From Anthopleura xanthogrammica (Eukaryota > Cnidaria > Anthozoa > Actiniaria > Actiniidae), in NCBI GenBank assembly GCA_964019055.1, contig OZ025211.1:679135-743134 (forward strand): a stretch of DNA of 64,000 nucleotides, given 5' to 3'. Every line of letters begins with the position of its first letter. The first letter of the stretch is position 1. The notes beneath the pieces were generated by a model, which ran no database searches, was not told where the DNA came from, and saw only the letters and a list, made by a program, of their open reading frames with translations. Made by a program: the position numbers and the translations under genes. This document shows positions 20,551 to 32,945 of this stretch, in pieces.

Positions 20551-21262
20551 ATAATAAGACTAATGTTCAATATTAAAAAAGAAATACATACACCTGATTG
20601 CAAAAATGTTGTCATAGAAAAATAAACTTTATAAAAATAAAAAATTAAAAATAACAAATAGGAATTAATTAAAAATGGCAAATTTAATAGATTTTTCTTA
20701 AGATTCAAGACAAACACAAAAAGCAGTTGTTTTCATTTTATTTAATTGATTTACTCATAGCCATTAATGATATTTTCTTCCATTACGAAGGCAATGTTAC
20801 ATGCTGAAACTTATTTCTGAAACTGGTGTCGATTCCTGTTGTGAGGCAAACGTTTCAAAAGATGTGTTACACGTTAATACTAGACTGTCTTCTAAACTAC
20901 GTTTACGAAACAGGAAGTTTCTTGTTCTCGACTAGAAAGCTCCTCTACGTGAGACTCCGCCTCATGGACTTTATCAAAAACGTTAAAAGGTTAAATTAAG
21001 TCGCCATCTTTAATTAATTCCTATTTGTTAATTTGTTATTTTTATTTTTTTTAAAGTTTATTTTCCTGTGACAACATTTTTGCAATCAGGTGTATATATA
21101 TAATGTAAATTAAAAAACAAATAGAAATAAGAATAAAAGTCTAGCTCATTCGGGCAATAGCGTTATCGAGGGAAATGTCTACATTTGTTAATTGTATTAT
21201 TATTATTATTATTATAATTTTTTTTTTTTTTTTAAATATTGAACATTAGTCTTATTATTATT
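20551..21262. mobile_element. Foldback element with about 130-base arms
   Basis: ATAATAAGACTAATGTTCAA at 20551 is mirrored near 21236-21262. Inside, ACACCTGATTGCAAAAATGT with about 80 following bases (20590-20680) is mirrored at 21010-21095. The right arm has an insertion of about 130 bases between these two blocks. No coding potential. Confidence 0.7.
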
Positions 21263-21414
21263 GTTACCGCGTAAATAGAAAACATTTTGAATTGTTTTTC
21301 TTAAATTTGCAATGTATTTTTTAATACTTACGCTAGATTTATTCAGTTAGTAATTGTATTTGTACATTATGGAAATAGAGATTAAATTATTATTACTTTT
21401 ATTTCATAAAAATT

Positions 21415-21456
<42 letters not shown>

Positions 21457-24400
21457 ATTATTATTCTAGTTTTTATAACTATTTAAAGTATATTGTAAGT
21501 TTTTTTGTTTTTTTAAAGTATTTTTTTTCAAAACAAATTGAGAGAGCGAATAAAGAATATTCGAGAGTTTCACTTTGAACATCTTTTTGAACAAGCACTG
21601 TGAGCTTATAGGAAAATGAAATACCTTGCAAAATGAAACAAACCGTGAAATTGAAAACAGATTCAAAACACCCAATATAAAATCCAAACAAAGATATATT
21701 CTCCATATATCTTAAAAGATAACGAGATTTAGATTAAAAAAATACTAATAAAACCTTATAGAAAGAAAGCGCGCTGTTGTTGTTTGTAATTATGGCGGCA
21801 AAACTTGCAACTGCTTTTGTACAGAATTTCAAACAAAATCAATGAAAAGTTTAGCTAGCAAACGAAAATCTTCATAAAAATTCGAATAGAGATCTTAGTG
21901 CATTAAAATTCATATGGGCGGGTTGGGATATATATATGTTAATCAATGATTCATACGGTAAATTAGTGGGATATTGCAACAATGTTGTAACCATGCCAAC
22001 CACCTTTTTCTTTTTGTTTAATACACAGATATAAGGTCTCATTGAACTTGGAATATATTCATAAACACGAATTGAAATCATTAAATTAACCTGTTTTTCT
22101 TCATTCAAAAAGAAAGCACGTTTGTACTTCCAAGTATTGAATTTGGAGTCATTCACAATATAACGCCAATACAAAACTCTTCAGTTGTGCATTTTTTAAT
22201 TTACAATATATGTTTAAATATATCCCAGGAAATTGAAAGCGAGTGATGCCTCCCTCGTAGGATTGTAGCTTTTCAACTTCATGACCTAGCTCATGCAGTC
22301 ATAACCTAGCAGTCACGAATCACCATTACTTTGCGAAGTAATTTTTTTCCCGACAGACTTTTAAGTTTACTCTGTGCGGCAAGGGTTTTTAAAACCTCAT
22401 CCGTTTGCGGAAATAGCAACATATAGTGTCGGAAAGTTTTGTTTAAAATGATGACACTCTTAGCAAATAATTCTAACGGAAGAACAAGAAGAAAAATATA
22501 TTAACTGCTTAATAGCATATTTTAGTCAAGAAATGAACTATCCTTTCCAAATGATTATTCATGTAGAATATTACATGTGTTTTTGAGTCAAAACTTTAGA
22601 AAATCAAGAAACATAAGCTGATAAAACCCTTTTTGTTGTCATGAACGGGAAAAAAATTAGTTTTAAAGACAGAAGGGAGACTTAGGTTTTGTTCATGCTG
22701 TAAACGTGTTATCATCTAACAAAAACAATTCATGGCGAATTCATTACCATCAACTCTATAAAAAAGCGAATAAAGCAGTTCTGTTTTTACCTTTCTCATT
22801 TTCAATGGAGAAACGCTTCGTTAGCAACTCAGTACCAGTGTTTCCAGAAGCTGCTTTTCTCACGAATGAAGATTATTTCGATTTTCGGATTCAGCGAGTT
22901 AGAAGAACGTTTGACATTTTGCAGGCCAGATGTCGTCTTTAACTATATTCCCCTCATAAACACTACCTTATTTCAACCGTCTTTTGCATTATTAATACCT
23001 TGCATTAGAAAATCATATCGATAGAAACACAGTGCCATTCATGACGTGCGAACCGACATAGTATTTTTCTAAGCTTATTATTTTAAATATTTCAGCCATA
23101 AGAACTTTTTTTTTATATTTCAATAATTTTGGGTATTTTTCAAAAGAACAATATTTCAGCACTAATATCGGTTTGTTTTTGAGTTTTTTCTATGATTCAT
23201 TATTAGTTTTTTCAGGTTATTAAACTAACCCCGAATGAGTTATTAATAGCACTTAGGCAGTCATATATACTGGTAATTATGAATACAGCTGATGAAACAT
23301 GGAAGTCTGCTTCACCGAAGGTGAATAAATACTCACAAAAAACGAAAAACCATTTTAATAATGGGAGATAAAATAAGAGGAGATAAAATGGAATGTTCTA
23401 AGTTCATATATCTGTTTGGGCTAGCAACAGCTTCAGAAATGATGCATGGATAATGGCGAGTGCCAGCCAATTCCATAGAACCATACTCTAGTTCACTTTT
23501 CTACAATCCAGACATGGAATAAGAAGAAATTAGTCACTCAGGGGCTGATTCAGAGGAAGGGTGCAGGAAGAACGCACGATTTTGGATCGATTTTGTCCCC
23601 CTATTATTTTAAGATACCCAATTCAAAATAATGTTTTCTTTCTTTGATTCTGAGGGTTGCACCCCTACCTGTGCCAATTTTGTCTCTCTATGTTGCAGCT
23701 TGTCAAGATATCTCACACAAGGTCCCATCTTTTTCTTTGTTCGCTGTTTACGCGATCAGGTGCCCCTTCAACGCTGTACCCCTCCCTGAACAAAAATCCT
23801 GGATCTGCCCCTGTCACTCACTTTTCGTGTTTAAACATAAATGAACAAAAACAATTGATCTGCTCTCTAACGTCCACAGAAAAGACAATTGTTTTGGTTT
23901 TTTTATTTAACATTTACAGTGCTTATCCCATAAACCTAGCTATACACACATATGTTGATTCACCACTTTCCATATACCTCGGTTCACTGAACAAAAACAA
24001 AGCATTCAGTCGAGGCTTCAATGTTCATATTTGAATAATCCTTTGAAACTACTTTGCAGCCTCGCTTGAATGCTTTGTCTGTGACTAGTAAACCGATGTA
24101 TGGAAACTGATGTTGTATAGATAAAAGTTGAATTTTGAGAGACACTGAGGCTTTGAGTGGAGACTTGTTTTAGTCACTTAGTAATTCTTGATATAATATA
24201 TTCGACAGTGAAAACCAAGAGTAAGATATATAAACAAGACTTAAGGTATAAATTAAAGATAGTTTGTTTTGAGTAAAATGTTTTTGAATCAAGCTAAATG
24301 AGAGTAATTAAAAAATATATTGTTTTCAATCAATATTTTCCTAAATGCAAAAATGTTTTCCATATGTAGTCAAAACATATAGAATATGAGGTTAGACAGA

Positions 24401-25286
24401 AAGATTTTAAACATGGACATGACGCAATTAATTATTTATTGCATCAAGACATACTTACAGGTAACCTTACATTGAAATGGCTTCCTATTCACGTCTGTTC
24501 CATTTGACTAATGGAAGACTATAGGAAGAAATGGCTAAAGTTATGACGTCTCGCACTTGTACCTGTAAGTCCGGCATTACCGTATGAATGCATGCAATAT
24601 GCCACGTTCGATATCTTAAAAATTAGACTTGATAGCGAAGCTTTACTGAGTCGGTATATACCATACTCCATGTATGGTATCACCAAATACATTTATTGGT
24701 AGGAACTAAATAATGTGTCAAATACGACGTTTCTACCTTTCGGTAATCATGAGAAAAGTTTGGTAAAAATGCTAGTCAGCTAATCACTACTCAACAACGT
24801 TATAATCGAATCTACAGTACTATATCTACTTATGCTTTTGAGATCTAATAGAAAGTGAATGATTGTATACAGTTCTACTTATACTAGAGAACAGTCGTGA
24901 CCCACGCACGCATGAGTAACAGCTTATTACCCAGGCGGTGTAACTAAGGCAACCATGGACAGCTGTTTCGTCTTTAATTGCAATTTTCAAATATTTTCCC
25001 ATGTCCCAGCATGATACCTTTCCAGTTCTGTCTAAGTTTATCTTAGTTATTTTACCCGAGATAATTGACAAAAAAGAAGAAAGAAAAAAGAAGCAATAAG
25101 AATTATCATTTCCGATTCTGAGTTGCTTTACTACATTCAATATTTAGTGTCACAGAAATGTATTGAGTCATGAAGTGCTCTAAATTTACTTTATAGACTT
25201 ATACATCTTTAAATATTATAAGTTGCATTTGCAACATCTTCAAATCAGTCTCCACAAGAGAGCATAAATAAGAGCGGTTGTGTTAT

Positions 25287-25690
25287 TTTTAGCATCCGCG
25301 TACAAACAATTTTCGCCATACCCTACTCCTGTGCGTCAAAAATTGTGCGCTTCATCCAAACCTGGAAGTAGCGAAAGCAAGAAAAGATGTTTGGGGAAAA
25401 ACATAAATTTCGCGTCTTTTTGAGTGTTTAACAGCCTCAGTCGTGTTTTATCAGAGAACAGAACATGTCCAATCCTGATCTTTTGCTTTATCTAATAGAT
25501 TTTGTCGAAAAAAGTGAGAAAAAATCGACGAAAAGTATGTTGTTTCTGAGTACCCGCGCACGTCCACACCATCAAGAAATTACTTTGGATGCTAAAAATA
25601 GCCCAACCAGGAATTCACATGGCGCGCGCGTTATTAAGAAGAAAAAAAAAAGTTCCCTGTCTTATTCATGCTCTCTTGGTCTTCAGCTTA
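25287..25690. repeat. Two more copies of the 19430-19640 repeat, in opposite orientations
   Basis: The stretch 25287-25420 is the reverse complement of the 19430-19560 part (TTTTTAGCATCC, TTCGCCATACC, GTGCGTCAAAAATT, CTTCATCCAAACCTGGAAGT). The stretch 25560-25690 is a direct copy of the later part (GATGCTAAAAATAGCCCAAC, CACATGGCGCGCGCG). The pair lies 130-530 bases upstream of the FAM50 start codon. Confidence 0.7.
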
Positions 25691-25820
25691 ATATATGTTC
25701 GGCTTTTACCCTGGTTATGTACCCCTCCCCCAAAACTGCAATGTATTATGGGAAATGTGCTCTTTTTCGTCCCATAGTACCGAGTGGAGCCTGGTTCACA
25801 GTTGTTCTGAACAAGACAAG

Positions 25821-28800
25821 ATGGCGGAATACAAGGGAGCTTCACGTGAAGGACAAAGGGCTCAGGCCTTGTTAAAAAAGAGAGAAAAGATGAAAGAAGA
25901 CATGGAAGCTATGAAGAAAAAGATATCCGAGGTATCTAGCCATTATATTACCTGTTCTATCCACTGAATTGCCGATTTTTATGAAGGAACTGGTTCACTC
26001 TTCGTGAATGGTTAGAAGTTTTAGAAAACTGTTCACCATTATTGCTATGAGCTTATATGGTTATTTCGATATTATTATTGCAGAAACATAAAGTAGGAGA
26101 TATCACCAGCAAGTTTTCTTCCCAGTACGATGTTGTAGAGCAACAGCTTAAGGAGAGTACAATAGGTATGTTGAACTGTTGAACACTTTCACTAACTTAA
26201 CACCAAGTTAAGAATAGTTCCAGAGTTCATTAAATAGCATAATATTTTGAAGATGGCTTCTTCTCTCTCTTAAAATTATGGACCATAGATTTAAACCCTT
26301 TTTGATTCTACCTTGGTTCAATATATTTAAAGCTCACTTCTGACAGCCATGTTGAAGGATAGAATAATAACTTGATTTTCTTAAAACTAGTAAAAAGTTC
26401 TTATTTTAAGGTCCCCAGATAAGAGATCATAAGATTTTTAGAATATAATCTCTTATCTGGGGAACTTAAAATAAGAACTTTTTACTAGTTTTAAGAGAAT
26501 CAAGTTTAACCGTGACAACAACATGGCAATCAGTAATGGCCAGTCCCCATGTGGTTTTTTACATAAGAATAAGCTGTATTGTTCATTGCTTCGTGGCATA
26601 TACTTCAAGCATACACCTGTTTCAAAAAAGTTGTTGCAGCCAAATGGGATATTAAAGGTGATATAAGCAATTAATTCTTTGGGTGCAACCACATGACTCA
26701 AAATCCCTTGAGATATAAATAACAGTGAAACAGCCACCATCTTGGTTGATATTTTCTCATCTTATCTTTCATTGTATAACAAGAAAATTTGAATGAGGAA
26801 CCCTTTGTATACTGTAGTCCACCAATATGGTGGCTAGTGACGTAACATGCACCCCAAAAATAGATGAAAGGTTATTTCAAAATCCAAGAATAGTTAGAAT
26901 GACTAGTGTTTCTTATTTTTATTGTTCTTGATGAGAATATGATGGTTAGCTTGAGATATCCAGTGTTGCTGGTAGTCTTAAACACCTAGATTATTTGTGT
27001 TTAGATGCATGTCGATAATTCCTTTAAGTCTTGGAGTGACATATCACCCATCTCCTTTGGCACTGACAAACGTTGTTCGAAACAGCTGTATACAAATGCA
27101 TTTGGCATATACATGTAATATGTTTGTTGTGTTTATCAAAGGTTTGGTGACCCTTGATGAGATGAAAGCCAAGAGAGACACCTTAGTCAGGGAACATGAG
27201 AAGCACTTGGCAGCAAAGCTCAAGTCTGATGAACAAGAGTAAGGCTTGAACTAACCTGCTTTATTAATAATTAAGATATTATTAATGAATGACAATAGAA
27301 TTTGGCATTAGAGAAAGCTAGAGAATGCAGAGAAAACCCTTGAAGCACAGTGAGAAAACAAACAACTTTACTCACTTGTTGGGTATTAATCAACCTTCAA
27401 TTTTCCTTTAACTTTTACCTAACACAACCTAGAGCTGGGCTGATCTAAGTCAGGGCACGGCTAACTCACAGATAGAACCCTGAAACTACCTCTGGGCTGA
27501 TCTAAGTCAGGGCACGGCTAACTCACAGATAGAACCCTGAAACTACCTCTGGGCTGATCTAAGTCAGGGCACGGCTAACTCACAGATAGAACCCTGAAAC
27601 TACCTCTGGGCTGATCTAAGTCAGGGCACGGCTAACTCACAGATAGAACCCTGAAACTACCTCTGGGCTGATCTAAGTCAGGGCATTGCTAACTCACAGA
27701 TAGAACCCTGAAACAATCTCTGGGCTGATCTAAGTCAGGGCACAGCTAATGCACAGATTGAACCCTTAAACAACCTCTGGGCTGATCTAAGTCAGGGCAC
27801 AGCTAATGCACAGATTGAACCCTGAAACAACCTCTGGGCTGATCTAAGTCAGGCCATGGCTAACTAACAGATAGAACCCTGAAACAACCTCTGGGCTGAT
27901 CTAAGTCAGGGCATGGCTAATGCACAGATTGAACCCTGAAACAACCTCTTGGCTGATCTAAGTCAGGCCATGGCTAACTCACAGATCAAACCCTGAAACA
28001 ACCTCTGAGTTGATCTAAGTCCGGGCATTGCTAATTTCCTAACCGTTGTGTCACATTTGGTTAATATTTGTTAATATTTTTTAGAAACAAGAAATCCAAA
28101 AGAGAAAAGAAAAGAGAAATGCAGAAGCAAGCAGCAACATTGTCATTTGGACTTGATGAAGAAGAAGAAGAAGATGATGATGTAGAAGAAGAAGAAATTA
28201 GTTAGTAATATACACCAAATCGAAATATGGCCACCAATTTAAATAACTATTGTTTTGGACTGACTAGCCTCTCATACACATGAAAAGGCTTTTATGTTTC
28301 CATGCGAACATGAGGTTAGTCAGTCGATAACAAAAGTTATTCAAATTGGTTGCCATATTTCGATTCAGTGTATTGACTTTTTATTTCAGATGACAATAAT
28401 TCACTCTTTACAAATATTTTTATTTTATTATTTTTTTCAGTAGATATACCAATAAAAAAGAAGAAACTTGGGAAAAATCCTGATGTGGATACATCATTTC
28501 TACCAGACAGAGAAAGGGAGGTATGAAACTACAATTTTGTACAAATTATTTTGTTGCAAGTTTGTACTCGGGAGTAAAAATGTGCAGCATCACTTTTCAA
28601 CCTGTTTCACAGCGATGTTGCAAGACAAGTTGAGTGATTTTGTTGCTTGTATTTCCATAGCTTTAAATAATAATAATACGTAAAAAACATATTATATTTA
28701 TTGATTCATTATTATTTGATGTGTATCTTAATTTTAAAGGAAATTGAAAGAAAAGAAAGGGAGCGTCTTGGACAGGAATGGATTGAAAAGCAAGAAAAAA

Positions 28801-31800
28801 TTAAAAGTGAGTGAGATAATTACATACATTATTCAGGGGAGTTTTTGTTGATAAGAATAAGGGACAATAATGGTATACAAATTGTTCTGGGCAGAGAACC
28901 AATTCTATTGGTTTAGGTATAGAGTGATGGAAAAGTACACCCTCCCCTCCCCCCTGCATTAATCTTAAAAGATTGTGTGTGGCGGTATCCTTACAGGACA
29001 TTCATTATTGCAATTTGACTTTTACTTTTCAAGATAATTGAGCAGAAAATCCAGGATTATGCTTTCAGAGGTGCATGGTTGTTAGCTGGTACTGGGGGGG
29101 GGGGGGGGGTTGATTCAGGAATTTGCAAGGGGGTGTCCAAAATGAAAAGAAGGGATAATATAGTGATGTCATCAATAATCCTGATCTGATTTATTTTGTA
29201 CTTACAATTATTTGGGGGGGGGGGGGGTGTCTGGTTAACAATGGGCACCCTCCCTGGATCCACACCTGTAGTATACCCACCCCTCCTGGTATACCCACCC
29301 CTCCAGATAACTGGGCTTCCTCATTAATGGTTTCAATGTTTGTCTCATAGATGAAGACATTGAAATTACCTATATTTGGGGGGTGTCTATTGTAACATTA
29401 GCCACCCCCTGGATCCACCCCTGTAGTATACCCACCTTTCCTGTCTAAATCATTCCAGTCAAATAACTGGCCTTCATTGTTAATGGTTTCAATATTTGCT
29501 TCATAGATGAAGACATTGAAATAACCTATAGTTACTGGGATGGTTCAGGACACAGAAGAACAACAAAGGTAGTAATTTTGATCAAATAATGGTAATTATA
29601 GGACTAACAATCAAGCAAACAATATTTGAATGAAGTCTTATGCATATTTAGATATATTTTATCACATAATTAATGGGAATGATAATCATGTTTAACTTCC
29701 ATTTTCAGATGAAAAAGGGCAATAGCATTTCTCACTTTCTACAAAAATGTATTGAAGAACTACGAAAAGATTTCACAGAATTCAGGTAAGCAGACTAACA
29801 CAGTTTTTGTCCATGCTTTAGAATCCAGTTTCTTACTTCACAGAAAGTTATGATTTACTAAAAAAATCAGGGTTTTTTTTATCAATACCCTGAAACAACC
29901 TCTGGGCTGATCTAAGTCAGGGCACGGCTACCTCACAGATCTAACACTGAAACAACCTCAGGGCTGATCTAAGTCAGGGCATTGCTAACTCACAGATTGA
30001 ACCCTAAAACAACCTCTGGGCTGATCCAAATTTTGATTCCTAAATATTCAGACTTCAACTTCTCATCCACAGAACTATTACTACAGAAAACCTCATGTAT
30101 ATTAAAGAAGATCTTATCATACCACACGTAAGTTTCCTTTGATAAACAAGTACCTCTAAAAGATTCAAAAATAGAGAGAATTTAGTGTGACCAATGAAAT
30201 AGCACGACATGTCATGCTACCAAATTCAGGGTAGAAAAATGAAGCACTAAATGATGTTCTAGAAAACTGTGTGTACTGCAATTAACATCCAGCAACAACA
30301 TTTTGAGAATAGCTTTTATTATGGATGCATGCAGGCAAATGAGATATTCTTTTGTTTTAATTATCATGGACAAGTGAGGCTATCAGGTCGATACAATGCT
30401 TGTTGTCTCATTTGCATGCATGCATCCATAATAACAGCTATTGCAATGTCCTTGATTATTCCTTGAAAATCGCAAGTGCAGTTGTTGTGGTTTTGCAGTC
30501 TAGGTACTGATGTTACTGATATTATCGCTAATCACCACCGCAAGTACAGCAATGGCGCAGCTCAATGGGGTCAAACTGAAAGCATGTGAAGGCGCCTCTG
30601 GCAGTCGCTATACAGTCCATGCTTTAACCAGTTTGAATTAGTTAGGGTCAGTTTGAAAGGAGGGAGGAAAAACCGGAAAGCCGGAAAAACCCTCGGAGTC
30701 AGAAAGAGAACCAACTGACTCAGCTCACATGGCGAAACTGGGGATAGAACCCTGGACCTCAGAGGTGAGAGGCGAGCATTTTACCACCGCGCTATCCTGA
30801 TGTGGCATAGCAGTAGTGTACTCGCCTCTCACATCTGAGGTCTTGGGTTCGATTTCTCATGTGAGAAGAGTTTGTTTGGTCTCTCCCTTGATTTGAGAGT
30901 TATTACGAGGAGTAATCTTGGAATCTTCAACGATTTAACAGTGATTATTATACAATACAATACAATGCAATGCAATACAATACAATGCAATACAATACAA
31001 TACAATGCAATACAATACAATACGATACGATACGATACAATACAATGCAATACATTGCAATGCAATGCAATACAATGCAGTACAATGCAATACAATGCAA
31101 TGCAGTACAATGCAATACAGTACAATGCAATGCAATACAATGCAATACAATGCAATGCAATACAATACAATGCAATACAATACAATGCAATGCAATGCAA
31201 TACAATACAGTGCAATGCAATGCAATACAATACAATACATTTTATTTAGTGCCATATATATAATTTAAATTACAATGTACATTTTGAGTGATCCTTGCTA
31301 TATATATATATATATAATTTATATTACATTGTACATTTTTTATGTTCCTTATTTTAAAGCACAAGCTAATTGTAACAACCATATGATTGTGTTACAGCAT
31401 TACACTTTTTATGATTTCATTATCAACAAAGCACGTGGAAAAAGTGGTCCTTTATTCAGTTTTGATGTTCACGAGGATGTGAGAATGATAAATGATGCAA
31501 CAGTAGAGAAAGACGAGGTAAGTTAGATTGATATTACGTGACCGTGACCCTGACCGTGACCGTGACCGTGACCGTGACTGTGCATGAGGATGATAATGGT
31601 GGGTTATAGTGACGTAATGTTGATGATCGTGGTGGTAGTGGTTATGATGATGTATGATGTGGTGGTAGAAACATGATGATGATGATGACCGTGGTTGTGG
31701 TTGTGTTGATGATAGTGACGTGATGATGATGACCGTGGTTGTGGTTGTGGTTGTGTTGATGATAGTGACGTGATGATGACCGTGGTTGTGGTTGTGTTGA

Positions 31801-32945
31801 TGATAGTGACGTGGTGATGATGACCGTGGTTGTGGTTTTGGTCATTTGTGATGCTGTATGAGTTGGTGGTAATGATATGATGTTAATGATCCTGGTTGTG
31901 GTTGTGGTTGTGGTTGTGGTTGTGGTTGTGGTTGTGGTTGTGGTTGTGGTTGTGGTTGTGGTTGTGGTTGTGGTTGTGGTTGTGGTTGTGGTTGTGGTTG
32001 TGGTTGTGGTTGTGGTTGTGGTTGTGATGATGATAGTATTATTGGTGATGATATTGATGACGCTGGTGGTGGTAATGGTTTTGATGATGTGATGATGATG
32101 ATGAAATGGTAGTTGTGATGGTGATTGTAGTGGTGGTAATGGAGTTAATACTGGTTATGGTGATGATAGTTATGATGATGGTGATGATTCTCATTTCATG
32201 CATTCCCGCCATTTCTTTCATTGTTCATCCTTCATTCTCTTTCCCATTTCCTTCTCACTTCAATATTCTTCCATCTTAGTCTCATGCAGGTAAAGTTGTA
32301 CTTCGTAATTGGTATGAAAGAAATAAACACATCTTCCCTGCCAGTCGATGGGAGCCCTACGACCCTGAGAAGAAATGGGACAAATACACGGTATTACCAA
32401 GATTCCAATGGATGTTCAATATTTATACCCGTTTTCATTATTGCGCAATCCAGACAACTAGTTATAATTCACGACATCTTGGATTTTGGCTTCTGTCAAT
32501 CAAATTTTCAACTGTCTGTGTTAGTAGTGTTATATTGTTAGTTCTTCATCGCTCTCGTTGTGTGAATTAAAAAAAAAGAAATAGAAAACGTGCGCGCGTG
32601 CTGTGTGCAGTCATAAAGCACGCGGGAATTGGCAGAACACGAGAGAAGTGTCAGGAGAAGCACACGCGTAGGGGAGTGCTTCTCAACTCTTCTCGACTGT
32701 TCTGACAATCCTTAAGTGCTTTATAACTTCACACAGCACAAAACGGCAAGCAAGTTTTTATTTCTTTTATAAAATACAAATGCACGCTCGTACTGTTTGC
32801 TTTCATAATGCACCCGTCATCAACCAATCAGGAAGCGAAATTTATAACACTTACTTTATAATGATTTCCTAATCGAAATTCCCTTTATATATATTTTCCC
32901 TTTTTTTATTCTCAGGTATCTGATACACCTAAGACAGCACAATGA
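25821..32945 (+). CDS. FAM50A: FAM50/XAP5 nuclear protein, 12 exons, 335 aa
   Basis: Exons 25821-25931, 26084-26165, 27142-27238, 28085-28200, 28441-28520, 28740-28806, 29507-29568, 29709-29785, 30073-30127, 31398-31517, 32280-32390 and 32916-32945, all GT-AG and in frame. The protein begins [20 protein letters not shown] and has a lysine/glutamate-rich coiled amino half. It then has a K-K-S-K-R-E-K-K-R nuclear signal-like stretch, an acidic run after LSFGLD (about residues 110-135), and the XAP5 core from [19 protein letters not shown] (about 141) through [52 protein letters not shown] to [14 protein letters not shown]. Human FAM50A is 339 aa. The family is nuclear and linked to splicing (C-complex associated). 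The last exon (VSDTPKTAQ) is the least certain. The symbol is for the animal family, paralogue A or B not distinguished. Confidence 0.93.
26369..26506. mobile_element. Foldback hairpin in FAM50 intron 2
   Basis: Arms of about 57 bases (CTTGATTTTCTTAAAACTAG through CCCCAGATAAGAGAT) and their near-perfect inverse, separated by a loop of about 20 bases. A short MITE. Confidence 0.8.
27428..28035 (-). repeat. SINE-tail minisatellite, about 58-base unit, 10-11 copies
   Basis: Each unit contains CTGGGCTGATCTAAGTCAGG, a GCAYGGCTAACTCACAGAT block and AACCCTGAAAC. The first five units are nearly identical; the later ones drift (GCACAGCTAATGCACAGATT variant), showing expansion by successive duplications. 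It lies in FAM50 intron 3. Confidence 0.9.
28214..28378. mobile_element. Foldback MITE in FAM50 intron 4
   Basis: ACACCAAATCGAAATATGG at the left is mirrored by CCATATTTCGATTCAGTGT at the right; arms of about 55 bases continue inward through GACTGACTAGCCTC and its inverse. Confidence 0.8.
29221..29536 (+). repeat. Tandem duplication covering the start of FAM50 exon 7
   Basis: Two diverged copies of about 155 bases. Each has GGATCCAC-CCTGTAGTATACCCACC, TTAATGGTTTCAAT, a TCATAG acceptor and the exon start ATGAAGACATTGAAAT-ACC. The second copy (exon from 29507) continues into the real exon. In the first (ATGAAG at 29351) the exon breaks off into GGGGGGTGTC after about 27 bases. The first is a truncated exon with a usable-looking acceptor and could attract aberrant splicing. 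Confidence 0.8.
29886..30026 (-). repeat. SINE-tail minisatellite, 2.5 copies
   Basis: Same unit as 27428-28035, in FAM50 intron 8. Confidence 0.85.
30308..30443. mobile_element. Foldback MITE in FAM50 intron 9
   Basis: AATAGCTTTTATTATGGATG-CATGCAGGCAAATGAGATA at the left is mirrored by TGTCTCATTTGCATGCATGC and onward to AGCTATT at the right. The interior block AAGTGAGGCTATCAGGT is shared with 17656-17790. Confidence 0.8.
30610..30803 (-). mobile_element. tRNA-derived SINE, minus orientation
   Basis: On the minus strand: GATAGCGCGGTGGTAAAATG (A-box-like), CTCGCCTCTCACCTCTGAGG, GGGTTCTATCCCC (B-box-like), body with CGGTTTTTCCTCC. Same family as 16765-17037 but a different tail (TTAGGGTCAGTTT). 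Confidence 0.75.
30799..30925 (+). mobile_element. tRNA-derived SINE, plus orientation, head-to-head with the previous one
   Basis: GGCATAGCAGTAGTGTACTC, CGCCTCTCACATCTGAGGTC and GGGTTCGATTTC mark the head; the body ends abruptly before the pentanucleotide repeat. Confidence 0.7.
30948..31240. repeat. (ATACA/ATGCA)n pentanucleotide array, about 290 bases
   Basis: Alternating CAATA and CAATG pentamers with minor variants, in FAM50 intron 9 next to the truncated SINE. It generates long spurious open frames on both strands. Confidence 0.95.
31530..32210. repeat. Compound G/T-rich microsatellite region
   Basis: Successive arrays of GTGACC, GATGAT with GTGGTT, an uninterrupted (GTGGTT)n run from about 31886 to 32024 (23 copies), and GATGAT again. 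It fills almost all of FAM50 intron 10. Confidence 0.95.
32564..32768. mobile_element. Imperfect foldback element in FAM50 intron 11
   Basis: Left arm with AGAAATA...GTGCTGTGTG...ATAAAGCAC is mirrored imperfectly by GTGCTTTATAACTTCACACA...TTTATTTCT. The centre has a second hairpin (GAGAAGTGTCAGGAGAAGCA against TGCTTCTCAACTCTTCTC). Confidence 0.6.

Larger units (their letters stand above)
19871..25820. other. Intergenic region between two divergent genes
   Basis: About 6 kb separating the mosaic gene (minus) and FAM50 (plus). It holds a LINE relic (20225-20462), trinucleotide tracts, a long inverted-repeat element (20551-21262), diverged direct repeats (20117-20196, 21541-21620) and the dispersed repeat at 25.3-25.7 kb. 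From 21620 to 25286 I recognise nothing beyond AT-rich sequence; the open frames at 22706-22942 and 23657-24034 have no family features. Promoters for both genes should lie here but no specific motif is convincing. Confidence 0.6.

Noticed and set aside
22706..22942. A 78-codon plus-strand frame in the intergenic region
   Set aside because: No start context, splice partner or family features; isolated in AT-rich sequence.
25465..25875. A 136-codon frame overlapping the FAM50 start
   Set aside because: It is out of frame with FAM50, runs through a dispersed repeat and has no recognisable features.
27428..28035. CRISPR-like array of regularly spaced repeats
   Set aside because: The units are contiguous with no unique spacers, the host is eukaryotic, and the unit matches a SINE tail.
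30948..31263. Long open frames on both strands rich in Cys/Ile/Tyr or Asn/Gln
   Set aside because: Produced by a pentanucleotide repeat with no stop codons; they lie inside a FAM50 intron.
31886..32024. Poly-Val open frame
   Set aside because: It is the (GTGGTT)n microsatellite in a FAM50 intron.
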